From positions 1-41,367 of the forward strand of contig JAKPGJ010000043.1 of NCBI GenBank assembly GCA_029550965.1: a DNA stretch of 41,367 nucleotides, in the 5' to 3' direction. The stretch's first letter is position 1. Each line of letters starts with the position of its first letter. The DNA is from Bacillota bacterium (GTDB lineage: Bacteria > Bacillota > Clostridia > Oscillospirales > CAG-382). A program made the translations under genes and the position numbers. The notes under the pieces are model-generated. The model was not told the origin of the DNA. It did no database searches and saw nothing but the letters and a program-made list of their open reading frames with translations. Below are positions 13,847 to 23,179 of this stretch, in pieces.

Positions 13847-15244
13847 TTATAATACAATTTTTATGCTTTCGGGCAGTTTTCCGTAACTGCTTTTTACTGC
13901 AACCCCCTGCGCGGACAGCCAGTCGATCGCATCGACAGCCTGCCGCGTAATCCGCTCGCCGGGGACAAGCATCGGCACGCCGGGCGGATAAGCGTAAACA
14001 TACTCGGCGGATACTGCGCCGACGCATTCCCTGAACGGCGCAAACCGCGCCGGCGCGTGTTCCGCCTGATAGATGTTCATCACGACCTCCGGTTTTGCGG
14101 CGGCCGGTGTCTGGCGGTCTTTTTCGATACACTTCAGCCGCTTGTCTGTCTCAAGCAAAGCGCTCGCCAGCCGCTCGAACCCTTCGTCGGTGTCGCAGAC
14201 GCTGGTCATCGCGAGCGCGTAATCCCCCATCGCCATCTCAAGCTGCAGCAGGTACTTGTCAAGCAGAATATTCTTTAGCTCTGTCCCGGTGATGTTCGTA
14301 TTTTTAACAGAAAGAACAATTTTTCCGATATCGAAGTCATAAAAAAGCGGCGAGGATTTAATAGCGTGTATTTTCTCCAGCGCTTCGGTTTTTTGATAAA
14401 AGGCGTCGAGTCTTTTTTTGTATTCGTCAAACAGTTTTTCTTTTTCCCTGAAGAGCAGGTCGACACAGCCGTCCGTCGCGGCCATGAGCAAATAGGAAGG
14501 GCTGCTGGTCTCGAACACCGAAAGCTGCCTTTTGACCGCGTCCGAATCGACAAGACTGCCGTTTACGTGCAAAAGCGCGGTCTGCGTCGGCGCCGGAAGC
14601 GTTTTGTGCAGGCTGTGAACCACCATATCCGCGCCCAGCCGGACCGAACTTTCCGGAAACCCTTCATAAAAACCGAAATGCGCGCCGTGCGCTTCGTCCA
14701 CCAGCAGCGGAACGCTGCGCTGATGCGCGATTTCCGCGATTGCTTTGATATCAGACACAACGCCCTCGTACGTAGGCGATGTGACGATGACCAGCCGAAC
14801 GTCCGGGTTTTCCGCAAGCGCTTTTTCCACTTCCGCGGGCGGAATGCTGCCGCTGATACCCTCCGCGCCAACCGGCGGGACAAGATAGACGGGGCATAAC
14901 TCGTTGAGCATAACGGCGTTATACACCGATTTGTGGCAGTTGCGCGCCATTAAAACCTTGTCGCCCTTGCGGACGCAGGCTGTAACGGCGGCAAGAATGC
15001 CGCAGGTGCTGCCGTTTATAAGGTAAAATGTCCGCTCGCTTCCGTAAAGCAAAGCGGCGCGCTTCATTCCCTGCGCAAGAATTCCGTTCGCGTCGTGCAG
15101 GTTGTCGAATCCGTCAATCTCGGTAATGTCCAGCCCGCAGTCAAACGGAAAATCGAGCAGAAATGCGTTCCGCTTATGCCCGGGCATGTGAAAAGGGTAT
15201 ATTCCGCTGTCTCTGTATAAAAAAAGCGCGTCCTGAAGCGTCAA
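13847..15244 (-). CDS. Orn/Lys/Arg decarboxylase-family PLP enzyme
   Basis: 465 residues. A fold type I PLP enzyme of the Orn/Lys/Arg decarboxylase family (PF01276 with a C-terminal domain), of the short clostridial/Bacillus type. Features: YPFHMPGHKRN at the N-terminus, NGSTCGILAAV (cofactor phosphate), VDEAHGAHFGF (Asp and His binding the pyridine ring) and SLHKTLPAPTQTA with the Schiff-base Lys. The C-terminal part has YPPGVPMLVPGE, conserved in these enzymes. It would make a polyamine precursor (agmatine, cadaverine or putrescine) in the cytoplasm; the substrate cannot be told from sequence alone. Initiation appears to be at TTG 15244, with AAGGG 9 nt upstream; no in-frame ATG is available before the conserved start. 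Its promoter is at 15276-15304. Confidence 0.88.
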   Translation of the reverse strand: MTLQDALFLYRDSGIYPFHMPGHKRNAFLLDFPFDCGLDITEIDGFDNLHDANGILAQGMKRAALLYGSERTFYLINGSTCGILAAVTACVRKGDKVLMARNCHKSVYNAVMLNELCPVYLVPPVGAEGISGSIPPAEVEKALAENPDVRLVIVTSPTYEGVVSDIKAIAEIAHQRSVPLLVDEAHGAHFGFYEGFPESSVRLGADMVVHSLHKTLPAPTQTALLHVNGSLVDSDAVKRQLSVFETSSPSYLLMAATDGCVDLLFREKEKLFDEYKKRLDAFYQKTEALEKIHAIKSSPLFYDFDIGKIVLSVKNTNITGTELKNILLDKYLLQLEMAMGDYALAMTSVCDTDEGFERLASALLETDKRLKCIEKDRQTPAAAKPEVVMNIYQAEHAPARFAPFRECVGAVSAEYVYAYPPGVPMLVPGERITRQAVDAIDWLSAQGVAVKSSYGKLPESIKIVL

Positions 15245-15275
15245 TGTGATCAGCCCTTAAATTCTAATTTCTTTC

Positions 15276-15304
15276 ATATTATTATAAACTTACAGTTTTG
15301 TCAA
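15276..15304 (-). promoter_or_regulatory. SigA-type promoter for the decarboxylase-family gene
   Basis: Minus-strand TTGACA (15304-15299), 17-nt spacer, TAATAT (15281-15276). Confidence 0.7.
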
Positions 15305-15322
15305 GTTATGAAAAAGAACAGC

Positions 15323-15357
15323 AAAAAACCGCCCGATACAGCCACAGGCGGTTTTTT
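15323..15357 (-). terminator. Terminator of the fab-acc-degV operon
   Basis: An 11-bp stem (15323-15333 with 15347-15357) made of A6/T6 flanks and CCGCC/GGCGG, symmetric and so able to act on both strands. It lies 145 nt beyond the degV stop; the stretch 15358-15502 contains no gene that I can support. Confidence 0.82.
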
Positions 15358-15502
15358 CAAAGGAGAATAAGAGCATGCGGTCTATTTGAAAACGAATTGG
15401 CGATATAAAATAACATTTTACGCGAATTTTCTTTTAAATACGAATTAGTTCGACATCTTTTGACATAGTACGCCCAATCGGGGAAAATGAAAGTGGAGTT
15501 AT

Positions 15503-16321
15503 TTATATGCTCCAAATAACCCCAATAAACGAACTTCCGAGATACAGCCCCAGCACCGGACCCAACTGTCTGCGCTCTACCTGAGCCTGCGGAAACAGTT
15601 TGCGCGCGAGCCGGTAAACCAGCTCTATCCGCTGCGAAGGCTGAACATAATGAATAATCACGTTGGACGCGTTGTGCGGTATGCCGGCGAACATACGCTT
15701 GATTCTCGCCGAGCCCGCCGCGGTCGGCTGCGCCGCGATCGCGCCCTCAGACATATAAAACAAGGTTTTTTTGCTTAAGAAAGCGTCCACGGACCTGCTG
15801 ACGTTTACGAGCCGGTGGCTTCCGCGCAGCCCCGAAAGGTCGTCCGTAACAAAACGAACCGATATGGAGGACATATACTTATAAACGCCTCCGGCGACCT
15901 CCTGAAGGCTCATGCCGGCGGAAGCAAGATGCCTTGCCCTTTTTATCAGCAGGTAAACCCCGCCTGCCGCAAGCCCGGAATCGATTACCTCAATCCGGCC
16001 GCTGTTCAGCTGCCTTCTGGCGAGCACGGCGTTGTAATACGCGCTGCTCAGCCGGGAGGAAAGCGTTACACATAATATATCGTAACCCTTTGCCAAAAGT
16101 TGAGAAAACGCGCTGTAAAAGTCCTCGACCTCCGGCTGTCGCGTGCTCATGACGGTATTTTTGGTATTCAAAATCGGATTTATCTCCGCGAAGGTGTCGG
16201 CGTAGGTTTCTTTGTACGCCCTGCCCTCGACGATATAGGTATGCGGCACTATCCTGACGCCGTAAGCGCCGGCTTCTTTCCTGGTCAGACAGGCGGTGCT
16301 GTCGGTTACGATAGCAATCAC
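15503..16321 (-). CDS. DegV family protein, probable fatty-acid-binding (FakB-like) subunit
   Basis: 272 residues starting at GTG 16321, with a 4-nt GTGA overlap with accA. DegV/FakB proteins bind a fatty acid and present it to the kinase FakA for acyl phosphate formation. Landmarks: [10 protein letters not shown] at the N-terminus, [11 protein letters not shown] (the S-T-x-Q-P loop contacting the carboxylate), [15 protein letters not shown] and [10 protein letters not shown]. The C-terminal motif, usually of the form G-x-H-x-G-P-G, reads [11 protein letters not shown] here, so the conserved His is absent and lipid handling may differ. Being last in the fatty acid synthesis operon supports a lipid role and links exogenous fatty acid use with de novo synthesis. 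No fakA is in the window. Confidence 0.88.
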   Translation of the reverse strand: MIAIVTDSTACLTRKEAGAYGVRIVPHTYIVEGRAYKETYADTFAEINPILNTKNTVMSTRQPEVEDFYSAFSQLLAKGYDILCVTLSSRLSSAYYNAVLARRQLNSGRIEVIDSGLAAGGVYLLIKRARHLASAGMSLQEVAGGVYKYMSSISVRFVTDDLSGLRGSHRLVNVSRSVDAFLSKKTLFYMSEGAIAAQPTAAGSARIKRMFAGIPHNASNVIIHYVQPSQRIELVYRLARKLFPQAQVERRQLGPVLGLYLGSSFIGVIWSI

Positions 16322-17115
16322 GATACTTCTCCGATCTTTCTAAATTTTTTATAGCGTTTTTTGAGCATTTCGTCAAGCAGTTTTTCTTTATCTTTCTCTT
16401 GCGATTTGTAATATTTATCCAAATATTCTATTAACAAAAAATAAATATTTTTGTAAACGTCCGCAAAATCTTCTTTTTCTTCAATTATGCGTTCTACCGC
16501 GCCCAGCCAAAGCAAATCCTCGGCGGTCAGTTTTAAGCACTCGGAGGCTTCCCTTACTTTTTTTGCGTCCTTCCAGAGGATGCTCGCGCAGCCTTCCGGC
16601 GAGATGACCGAATAAAAGGCGTTCGACAGTATCCACACCTCGTCTGCGACCGCAAGCGCGAGTGCGCCGCCGCTGCCGCCCTCTCCGATGAAAATGGAAA
16701 CAATCGGGGTTCTGAGCGTCATCATCTCGTACAGGTTCTCCGCGATCGCTTCCCCCTGCCCGCGCGATTCCGCGTCAACGCCGCAGTACGCGCCGGCGGT
16801 GTCCACAAAGCATACGATCGGACGCCCGAACTTTTCCGCCAGCTTCATCTGGCGCAGCGCCTTGCGGTATCCTTCGGGATGCGCCGAACCGAAGTTGCGC
16901 ATGACTTTTTCCTTCAAATCATGCCCTTTTTCAAGCCCGATTACGGTGACAGGGACGTCGCCCAGCATCGCGATGCCCGCGACGACGGCCTTGTCGTCGC
17001 CAAACCGCCGGTCGCCGTGCATTTCGACGAAATCGGTAAAAATGTTTTTTATAAAGTCAACGGCGGTAGGCCTGCCTTTTGCCCTTGCCGCAAGGACTTT
17101 GTCGTAAGCGCCCAT
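16318..17115 (-). CDS. accA: Acetyl-CoA carboxylase carboxyltransferase subunit alpha
   Basis: 265 residues, slightly shorter than enterobacterial AccA but usual in Firmicutes. With AccD it transfers CO2 from carboxybiotin to acetyl-CoA, giving malonyl-CoA. Crotonase-fold motifs: [36 protein letters not shown] and the [16 protein letters not shown] stretch. Start ATG 17115 overlaps the accD stop by 1 nt (TAATG). The C-terminus is a Lys-rich helix. Confidence 0.96.
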   Translation of the reverse strand: MGAYDKVLAARAKGRPTAVDFIKNIFTDFVEMHGDRRFGDDKAVVAGIAMLGDVPVTVIGLEKGHDLKEKVMRNFGSAHPEGYRKALRQMKLAEKFGRPIVCFVDTAGAYCGVDAESRGQGEAIAENLYEMMTLRTPIVSIFIGEGGSGGALALAVADEVWILSNAFYSVISPEGCASILWKDAKKVREASECLKLTAEDLLWLGAVERIIEEKEDFADVYKNIYFLLIEYLDKYYKSQEKDKEKLLDEMLKKRYKKFRKIGEVS

Positions 17116-17975
17116 TATGAAACACCCCTGCTGTGCAGCTTTAAGATTCTGGCGATATAGTCTTTCTGGTCCTTCCGCTCGACAATGCCGTCGATAAAAC
17201 CGGTCTGCAGCAGATACTCCGCGCGCTGGAAGTTCGGCGGCAGTTTCTGCAGGATGGTCTGCTCGATGACGCGCGGACCCGCGAAACCGATGAGCGCGCC
17301 CGGCTCGGCGATGATGATGTCGCCCTGCATGGCGAAGCTGGCGGTCACGCCGCCGGTTGTCGGGTTCGTGAGCACGGCCACATACAGGTTGCCCGCGTCG
17401 CTGTGGTATTTGACCGCGCCGCTGACCTTCGCCATCTGCAAAAGCGAGAGGATGCCCTCCTGCATCCGCGCGCCGCCGGAGACCGTAAAGCCGACGACCG
17501 GAAGCGACTTTTTGGTCGCGTACTCAAACAGGCGGGTGATTTTCTCTCCCACGATCCTGCCCATCGAGCCCATGATGAAGCGCGGCTCCATCACGAAAAG
17601 GGCGCAGGGGTACCCGCCGATTCTGCAGACGCCGGTAACGACCGCTTCCCGCTCTTTGCTCTCCTTTTTCGCCTTTTCCAGTTTCTCGTCATACTCCGGG
17701 AACGCGAGCGTGTTCGTGGAAGTCAGCTTCGCGTCGTGCTCGACAAAACTCTTTTTGTCCGCGATCATGTCAATCCTTGCGCGGGCGCCGATTTTGAAAT
17801 AATGCCCGCAGGACGGGCATACGCCGAAGCTCTCGTTGAGTTCCGCCTTGAAAACCGCCTTGCTGCAGGAAGGGCAGGAAACGCACAACTCGTCCGGGAT
17901 GCTCGGCGTTTTCGGCTTTTGCTCGTCAGACTCGAGCTTGTTGCCGGGTTTTTTAAAAAGATCTTTCATCAACAT
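17115..17975 (-). CDS. accD: Acetyl-CoA carboxylase carboxyltransferase subunit beta
   Basis: 286 residues. The N-terminal four-Cys zinc ribbon (SCPSCSK and VCPSCGHYF) is complete and binds mRNA or DNA in characterised AccD. The carboxyltransferase domain follows with [27 protein letters not shown] and [12 protein letters not shown], which bind CoA and biotin. It forms an alpha2-beta2 complex with AccA, encoded immediately downstream. The start ATG 17975 lies 3 nt after the accC stop; MLMKDLFKK could alternatively begin at the second Met. Confidence 0.96.
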   Translation of the reverse strand: MLMKDLFKKPGNKLESDEQKPKTPSIPDELCVSCPSCSKAVFKAELNESFGVCPSCGHYFKIGARARIDMIADKKSFVEHDAKLTSTNTLAFPEYDEKLEKAKKESKEREAVVTGVCRIGGYPCALFVMEPRFIMGSMGRIVGEKITRLFEYATKKSLPVVGFTVSGGARMQEGILSLLQMAKVSGAVKYHSDAGNLYVAVLTNPTTGGVTASFAMQGDIIIAEPGALIGFAGPRVIEQTILQKLPPNFQRAEYLLQTGFIDGIVERKDQKDYIARILKLHSRGVS

Positions 17976-17978
17976 CGG

Positions 17979-19319
17979 TTATAAATAGTCCTTTCTTGAT
18001 AGAAAGTCTGTGGTATATGCTCCGGATTCGAATTCGGGGTCGGATAAAATGTTCAGATGCAGGTCGATATTCGTATGAACGCCCTCCACCACCAGCTCGC
18101 ATAACGCTGCGCGCATTTTCCGAATCGCTTCCTCGCGGGTTTTCGCATATACGATCAGTTTTCCGATCATCGAATCATAAAACGGCGGTATCTCGTATCC
18201 CTGATAAATCGCCGTATCGAAGCGGACCCACGGTCCGCCGGGAATAAGAAGCAGTTCTACTTTTCCGCAGGACGGCTTGAAGTTGTCCAGCGGGTCCTCC
18301 GCGTTGATTCTGCATTCGATCGCATGCCCTCTTACAGGCGTATTTTTCTCGTTAAAATCCAGTTTTATGCCCGCCGCGGCGCGTATCTGCCATTTTACCA
18401 GATCGATGCCGGTTACCATTTCGGTCACCGGGTGTTCGACCTGCAGACGGGTGTTCATTTCCATAAAGTAAAAGTTTTTATCTTTGTCAAACAAAAACTC
18501 GATGGTGCCGACGCCGGTGTACCCGACGGTCTTGGCGGCCGTCCGCGTCGCCTCGTACAGCGCATTCCGGATTTTTGGCGTCACAAACGGCGACGGGCTT
18601 TCCTCGATAATCTTTTGGTTCTTGCGCTGAACCGAACACTCGCGCTCGCCCAAGCATACGACGTTTCCGTGTTTGTCGCAGATAAACTGCACCTCGATAT
18701 GCTTGACCGGCGACAGGTATTTCTCGATATAAACCTCTCCGTCGCCGAACGCGCTCCTGGCCTCCGCCGCGGCGGTAAGAAAAGCGGACTCCATTTCGTC
18801 CTCGCTTTTTACAATGCGGATGCCCCTGCCGCCGCCGCCCGAACGCGCCTTGAGCATCACCGGATAACCGATTTTTTTCGCTTCTTCTTTCGCCTGCGCG
18901 GCGTCTTTGATTAATTCGCTGCCCGGGATTACCGGAACGCCCGCGTTTTTCATCGTGACGCGCGCCTGGTTCTTGTCGCCCATTTTGGCGATGGTATCGC
19001 TGGACGGACCGATGAAGTTGATGCCGCACTGTTCGCAAAGAGCGGCGAACTTCGGGTTCTCGGAGAGCAGGCCGTAGCCGGGATGAATCGCCTGCGCGCC
19101 ACTCGCCACCGCAACGGTAAGGATGGCGCCCATGTTTAAATAGCTGTATTTGAGCAGGGCGGGACCGATGCAGTAGCTCTCGTCCGCAAGCCCGACATGC
19201 ATGGCGTTTCTGTCCGCTTCGGAATAAACGGCGACGGTTGCGACGCCCATCTCCTTGCAGGCGCGGATGATGCGGACAGCGATTTCCCCGCGGTTTGCAA
19301 TCAGTATCTTAGAAAACAA
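17979..19319 (-). CDS. accC: Acetyl-CoA carboxylase biotin carboxylase subunit
   Basis: 446 residues, full length. An ATP-grasp enzyme carboxylating the biotin on AccB with ATP and bicarbonate. Motifs: FSKILIANRGEIAVRIIRA, IHPGYGLLSEN, the glycine-rich loop KARSGGGGRGIRIV, EKYLSPVKHIEVQ, and FYFMEMNTRLQVEHPVTE containing the catalytic Glu and Arg. The initiation codon is TTG 19319, supported by GGAGG 10 nt upstream and by the conserved start sequence; the weak codon could tune the subunit ratio. Confidence 0.96.
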   Translation of the reverse strand: MFSKILIANRGEIAVRIIRACKEMGVATVAVYSEADRNAMHVGLADESYCIGPALLKYSYLNMGAILTVAVASGAQAIHPGYGLLSENPKFAALCEQCGINFIGPSSDTIAKMGDKNQARVTMKNAGVPVIPGSELIKDAAQAKEEAKKIGYPVMLKARSGGGGRGIRIVKSEDEMESAFLTAAAEARSAFGDGEVYIEKYLSPVKHIEVQFICDKHGNVVCLGERECSVQRKNQKIIEESPSPFVTPKIRNALYEATRTAAKTVGYTGVGTIEFLFDKDKNFYFMEMNTRLQVEHPVTEMVTGIDLVKWQIRAAAGIKLDFNEKNTPVRGHAIECRINAEDPLDNFKPSCGKVELLLIPGGPWVRFDTAIYQGYEIPPFYDSMIGKLIVYAKTREEAIRKMRAALCELVVEGVHTNIDLHLNILSDPEFESGAYTTDFLSRKDYL

Positions 19320-19321
19320 AT

Positions 19322-19750
19322 TTAAGCGCCTCCATTAACCAAAGCAAAGGAAAATTCCCCGCTCATGCAAAGTTTTCCGTCTACGAAAGCCTTTCCTTCC
19401 ACAAAGCTGAATATGCCTGTTTTTCCGATCAGCCTGCATACGAATTCTATCTTGTCGCCCGGCTTAACGGGCTTTTTGAACTTCACTTTGTTGATGCCGG
19501 TAAAATACGGCGTTTTGCCCTTCATTTCATCGGCAAAAAGCACGCAGCAGGTCTGCCCCGCCATTTCGCACTGTATTACGCCCGGGACCACCGGGTTGCC
19601 CGGGAAGTGCCCCTGCAAAAACCACTCGTCACCCTTTACGGTGTATTCGCCGTGCGCAAGTCCTTCTTCGTCAAGGTATGCGCTGTCGATCAGCAGCATC
19701 GGCTCCCGGTGCGGCAGAATTGTCTTGATTTCTTCTTTTGTCATCGTCAT
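19322..19750 (-). CDS. fabZ: 3-hydroxyacyl-ACP dehydratase
   Basis: 142 residues, hot-dog fold. It dehydrates 3-hydroxyacyl-ACP to trans-2-enoyl-ACP. Conserved ILPHREPMLLID and the active-site stretch LQGHFPGNPVVPGV with catalytic His, followed by QCEMAGQ with the catalytic Glu. ATG 19750 has AGGA only 3 nt away; the in-frame ATG at 19744 (MTKEEIK) has better spacing and may be used. No fabA or fabM partner is nearby, so unsaturated fatty acid formation is unexplained by this window. Confidence 0.95.
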   Translation of the reverse strand: MTMTKEEIKTILPHREPMLLIDSAYLDEEGLAHGEYTVKGDEWFLQGHFPGNPVVPGVIQCEMAGQTCCVLFADEMKGKTPYFTGINKVKFKKPVKPGDKIEFVCRLIGKTGIFSFVEGKAFVDGKLCMSGEFSFALVNGGA

Positions 19751-19789
19751 ACTTCCTTTCGGGAAGGAGTTTGTTTGCGTTTAGTACAT

Positions 19790-20239
19790 TTAGTACATAG
19801 TGAACAGCGTCTGTCCGTATTCCACAATCTGCTCGTTTTTAACGCAGATATCCGCGATTTCGCCGTCTCTGTCGGCGGTAATCTCGTTCATAATCTTCAT
19901 CGCCTCAATAATGCAGAGCACGTCGCCTTTTTTGACCTTGTCGCCGACTTTTACAAACGGTTCGGCGTCCGGCGCAGGCGCGGCGTAGAACACGCCCGCA
20001 AGCGGCGCGGTGACCTCCGTCAGCCCGCTGAAGCTGGCGCTTTTTGTTTCGCTCTTTTCCTTTTGCTCCAAAGGCTTTTCAACCGGCTGCGGCTGAGGCA
20101 ACTGCGCTGCCGGCTGTTCCGCTGCGACGCCGGAAGCGCGCCGCATGCTGAGTTTGAAATCCCCTTCGCTCACTTTTAGCTCGGTCAGCCCGTTTTTGTT
20201 CATGATTCTTGCCAGAGCGTCGATCTTCTTTATATCCAT
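19790..20239 (-). CDS. accB: Biotin carboxyl carrier protein of acetyl-CoA carboxylase
   Basis: 149 residues: an N-terminal helical segment (IDALARIMNKNGLTELKV), a Pro/Ala/Gln/Lys-rich mobile linker (about residues 38-70), and a C-terminal biotinyl domain with the biotin-accepting Lys in IEAMKIMNE and the characteristic FVKVGDKVKKGD. It carries CO2 between AccC and AccA/AccD. It sits between fabF and fabZ, as in streptococcal fab clusters. Confidence 0.96.
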   Translation of the reverse strand: MDIKKIDALARIMNKNGLTELKVSEGDFKLSMRRASGVAAEQPAAQLPQPQPVEKPLEQKEKSETKSASFSGLTEVTAPLAGVFYAAPAPDAEPFVKVGDKVKKGDVLCIIEAMKIMNEITADRDGEIADICVKNEQIVEYGQTLFTMY

Positions 20240-20265
20240 TTTGAAAGCCAGACCTTTCTGTGGTT

Positions 20266-21492
20266 TTATATCCGCTTTAACGCGATGCAGACATTATGTC
20301 CGCCGAACCCGAAAGAGGACGACAGCACGAAATCAATATCCGCTTTCCGCGCTTCGTTCGGCACGTAGTCGAGGTCGCATTCCTCGTCCGGAACCTTATA
20401 TCCCATGGTCGGGGGCAGGAACCCGCGCGTGAGCGCGAGTACGCCGGCGATAATCTCGACCGCGCCCGCCGCGCCGAGCATATGCCCGGTCATGGACTTG
20501 GTAGAGCTTACCGGTATGTTGTACGCGTCTTTGCCGAACACCGTCTTGATGGCGAGCGTCTCGGTTCTGTCGTTCATCGGCGTGCTGGTGCCGTGCGCGT
20601 TGATGTAGATTTTTTCCTTGCCGGTGACGCCCGCTTCCTCCGCCGCCTGTCTGATCGCGTTCGCAGCGCCGGACGCGTCGGGACGGGGAGCGGTTATATG
20701 GTACGCGTCGCAGGTGTTGCCGTATCCGCATACCTCGGCGTAGATTTTCGCGTTTCTCGCCTTAGCGTGCTCGTATTCTTCCAGAATCACGATGCCGGCG
20801 CCCTCTCCCATGACAAAGCCGCTGCGCTCCTTGTCAAAGGGGATCGAACTTCTTTGCGGGTCGTTGTTCTCGCACAGCGCGCTGCAGTTCGTAAAGCCGG
20901 CGATGGAAAGCGGACAAATCGCAGCTTCGGAACCGCCCGCGATAATCGCGTCGGCGTAGCCGTGCTGAATCGCCCTGTAAGCCTCGCCGATGGTATTTGC
21001 CGAGGTCGCGCAGGCGGATACCACGGGCATGCTCGGTCCCTGTGCGTTAAAGCGCATCGCGACCGCGCCGGCCGCCATGTTGCTGATCATCATCGTGATA
21101 AAGAACGGCGAGATTCTTGAGGGGCCGCGCTCGAGCATTTTTTGCGTTTCCGTGACGAAGGTGTTGATGCCGCCCACGCCCGAACCGATATAAACGCCCA
21201 GCCGAACGGGGTCGATATCGGAAAGCCCGCTGTCCCGCATCGCCTGAACCGCCGCGCCCATCGCGTACTGGCAGAACAGGTCGGAGTGCCGAATCTCGCT
21301 CTTTTCGCTGTAATAATCCGAAGGGTTGAAGTCCCTGACTTCGGCCGCTATTTTTACCTTAAAATCTGTCGTGTCGAATTTTGTAATGTAATCAATGCCT
21401 ACTTTGCCGTTTTTGATACTGTCGCAAAACGCTTCGATGCTGCTCCCGACGGGTGAAATGACGCCCATCCCGGTAATCACTACTCTGCGCAT
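20266..21492 (-). CDS. fabF: 3-oxoacyl-ACP synthase II
   Basis: 408 residues from ATG 21492 (MRRVVITGMGVISPVG, the canonical start, with GTGAGG just upstream; an ATG at 21504 is too close to its ribosome binding site). It condenses malonyl-ACP with acyl-ACP to elongate chains. The Cys-His-His triad is complete: Cys in VVSACATSA, His in INAHGTSTP, His in TGHMLGAAG, with the conserved Lys in STKSMTGH. The C-terminal SSSFGFGGHN is typical. Membrane-free cytosolic enzyme. Confidence 0.96.
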   Translation of the reverse strand: MRRVVITGMGVISPVGSSIEAFCDSIKNGKVGIDYITKFDTTDFKVKIAAEVRDFNPSDYYSEKSEIRHSDLFCQYAMGAAVQAMRDSGLSDIDPVRLGVYIGSGVGGINTFVTETQKMLERGPSRISPFFITMMISNMAAGAVAMRFNAQGPSMPVVSACATSANTIGEAYRAIQHGYADAIIAGGSEAAICPLSIAGFTNCSALCENNDPQRSSIPFDKERSGFVMGEGAGIVILEEYEHAKARNAKIYAEVCGYGNTCDAYHITAPRPDASGAANAIRQAAEEAGVTGKEKIYINAHGTSTPMNDRTETLAIKTVFGKDAYNIPVSSTKSMTGHMLGAAGAVEIIAGVLALTRGFLPPTMGYKVPDEECDLDYVPNEARKADIDFVLSSSFGFGGHNVCIALKRI

Positions 21493-21509
21493 AATCCTCA
21501 CCATCCTGA

Positions 21510-22253
21510 CTAAATATATAATCCGCCGTCGACCTTAATAACCTCTCCGGTAATGTAGCCCGCGTACTCGGACGCTAAAAATACCGCAAGCGCAGCTATG
21601 TCCTCCGGTTTTCCCGTTTTCCCCATCGGTATGATTTCCGCAAGCGTTTTCTTCGCGGATTCGGGCATAGCTTCCGTCATATCCGTTTCAATAAATCCCG
21701 GCGCGATCGCGTTGCAGGTAATGCCTCTGGATGCGAGCTCCTTCGCGATTGTTTTGGTCAGTCCGATCAGACCCGCTTTGGAAGCCGAATAATTCGCCTG
21801 CCCGCTGTTGCCCATCAGGCCGGAAACCGAACTGACGTTGATAATCCTGCCGCTTCTCTGCTTGGCAAACTGACGGGCGGTGTGCCGAATCATATTGAAC
21901 GCGCCCTTCAGATTGACCGCGATGACGTTGTCGAAGTCGGCTTCCCGCATCTGCATGACCAGTCCGTCGCGGGTGATGCCGGCGTTGTTGACCAGAATGT
22001 CTATCCGGCCGAAATCGCCGTATATCCGGTTTACTACCGCCTCGGTCGCCGCGAAATCGGCGACGTCGCACTGGTAGGCAATCGCTTTGACGCCGTATCC
22101 TTCCGCCTGCGCGCAGACCTCCGCCGCTTTTTCGGCCGAACCGGCATAAATCACCGCGATGTCCGCGCCCTCTTTCGCCATTGCGAGCGCGATCGCTCTG
22201 CCGATGCCGCGCGACCCGCCGGTGATGACGGCTATTTTCTTTTCTAACAGCAT
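21510..22253 (-). CDS. fabG: 3-oxoacyl-ACP reductase
   Basis: 247 residues, short-chain dehydrogenase. NADPH-binding TGGSRGIGRA, structural LVNNAGITRD, and the catalytic Ser-Tyr-Lys set in NVSSVSGLMGNSGQANYSASK. It reduces 3-oxoacyl-ACP to 3-hydroxyacyl-ACP. The gene overlaps fabD by 10 nt and ends 17 nt before fabF, in keeping with one mRNA. Confidence 0.96.
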   Translation of the reverse strand: MLLEKKIAVITGGSRGIGRAIALAMAKEGADIAVIYAGSAEKAAEVCAQAEGYGVKAIAYQCDVADFAATEAVVNRIYGDFGRIDILVNNAGITRDGLVMQMREADFDNVIAVNLKGAFNMIRHTARQFAKQRSGRIINVSSVSGLMGNSGQANYSASKAGLIGLTKTIAKELASRGITCNAIAPGFIETDMTEAMPESAKKTLAEIIPMGKTGKPEDIAALAVFLASEYAGYITGEVIKVDGGLYI

Positions 22254-23179
22254 GAAATTCCAAGCTCCTTTAACGCCAGTTTGATGCTTTGTATGTCCGT
22301 GTGCTTTTCCGCATTGAAAACCAGTGTGCCGGGGGCTGTCTTTTTAATCAATCCGTTTAAAACCTTGCCGGCGCCGACCTCGATGAACACCGTGACGCCG
22401 TCGGCAATCATGTTTCGAACCGTCTGCTCCCACTTTACGGGGCTTTTCACCTGGTCCGCCATCAGCTTCGCGGCTTTTTCCAACTCGTACGGCTGCGCGG
22501 TCACGTTGGAATAGACCGGTATGCGCGGTTCGGAAAAACGATAGTTCTGCAGCTCGACATACAGACTCTCCGCCGCCGGCCGCATGAACGGCGAGTGAAA
22601 CGCGCCGCTGACCGCCAGTTTAACCGCTTTTCCGCCGAGTTCTGTTACCCTTTTGATAAAGGCGTCCATCTCGTCGGCGGCGCCCGCGACCGCAACCTGC
22701 CCGGGGCAGTTGTAATTGACCGGATACATCCGCGAAAACTCCAGGCACAACGCCTCTACCTGCTCGTTCGTCAGCCGCAACACCGCCGCCATGGCGCCGT
22801 GGGTCTCCGTAGCCGCTTTGTGCATGTAGTATCCGCGCTTGACAACATAGCAAAACGCGCTCTCTTTGGACAGCAGTCCGGCATACGCGACCGCCGGCAC
22901 CTCGCCCAGCGAAAATCCCGCGGCGCAGTCTGCGCGAATACCGGCTTCTTCCAGCGCGGCGGCGCAGGCAAGGTCCATCGCGAACAGCGCCGGCTGAGTG
23001 TTTTTCGTAATCGAAAGCTCCTCGTTTTCGGTTTCAAAGCACAAACTTTTCGTGCCCAGATGCAGGCTTTCCGCCATTTCGAATATTTCGCGCGCGGCGG
23101 GGGAATTCTCGTACAAATCCCTGCCCATTCCTTTGTATTGCGCGCCCTGTCCGGCAAAAACAAACGCTATTTTACCCAC
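22244..23179 (-). CDS. fabD: Malonyl-CoA:ACP transacylase
   Basis: 311 residues, starting at GTG 23179 with AAGGAG 8 nt upstream, overlapping fabK by 13 nt in another frame. MGKIAFVFAGQGAQYKGMG opens the acyltransferase fold; GFSLGEVPA holds the nucleophilic Ser and SGAFHSPFM the catalytic His. It loads malonyl groups onto the ACP encoded two genes upstream. The usual GHSLGE is GFSLGE here (Phe for His before the Ser), a known kind of variation. Confidence 0.95.
   Translation of the reverse strand: MGKIAFVFAGQGAQYKGMGRDLYENSPAAREIFEMAESLHLGTKSLCFETENEELSITKNTQPALFAMDLACAAALEEAGIRADCAAGFSLGEVPAVAYAGLLSKESAFCYVVKRGYYMHKAATETHGAMAAVLRLTNEQVEALCLEFSRMYPVNYNCPGQVAVAGAADEMDAFIKRVTELGGKAVKLAVSGAFHSPFMRPAAESLYVELQNYRFSEPRIPVYSNVTAQPYELEKAAKLMADQVKSPVKWEQTVRNMIADGVTVFIEVGAGKVLNGLIKKTAPGTLVFNAEKHTDIQSIKLALKELGISCC

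Noticed and set aside
15358..15502. Intergenic stretch with a possible start (AAGGAG then ATG near 15375)
   Set aside because: The frame closes after four codons and nothing else is recognisable; it is simply the untranslated tail of the operon.
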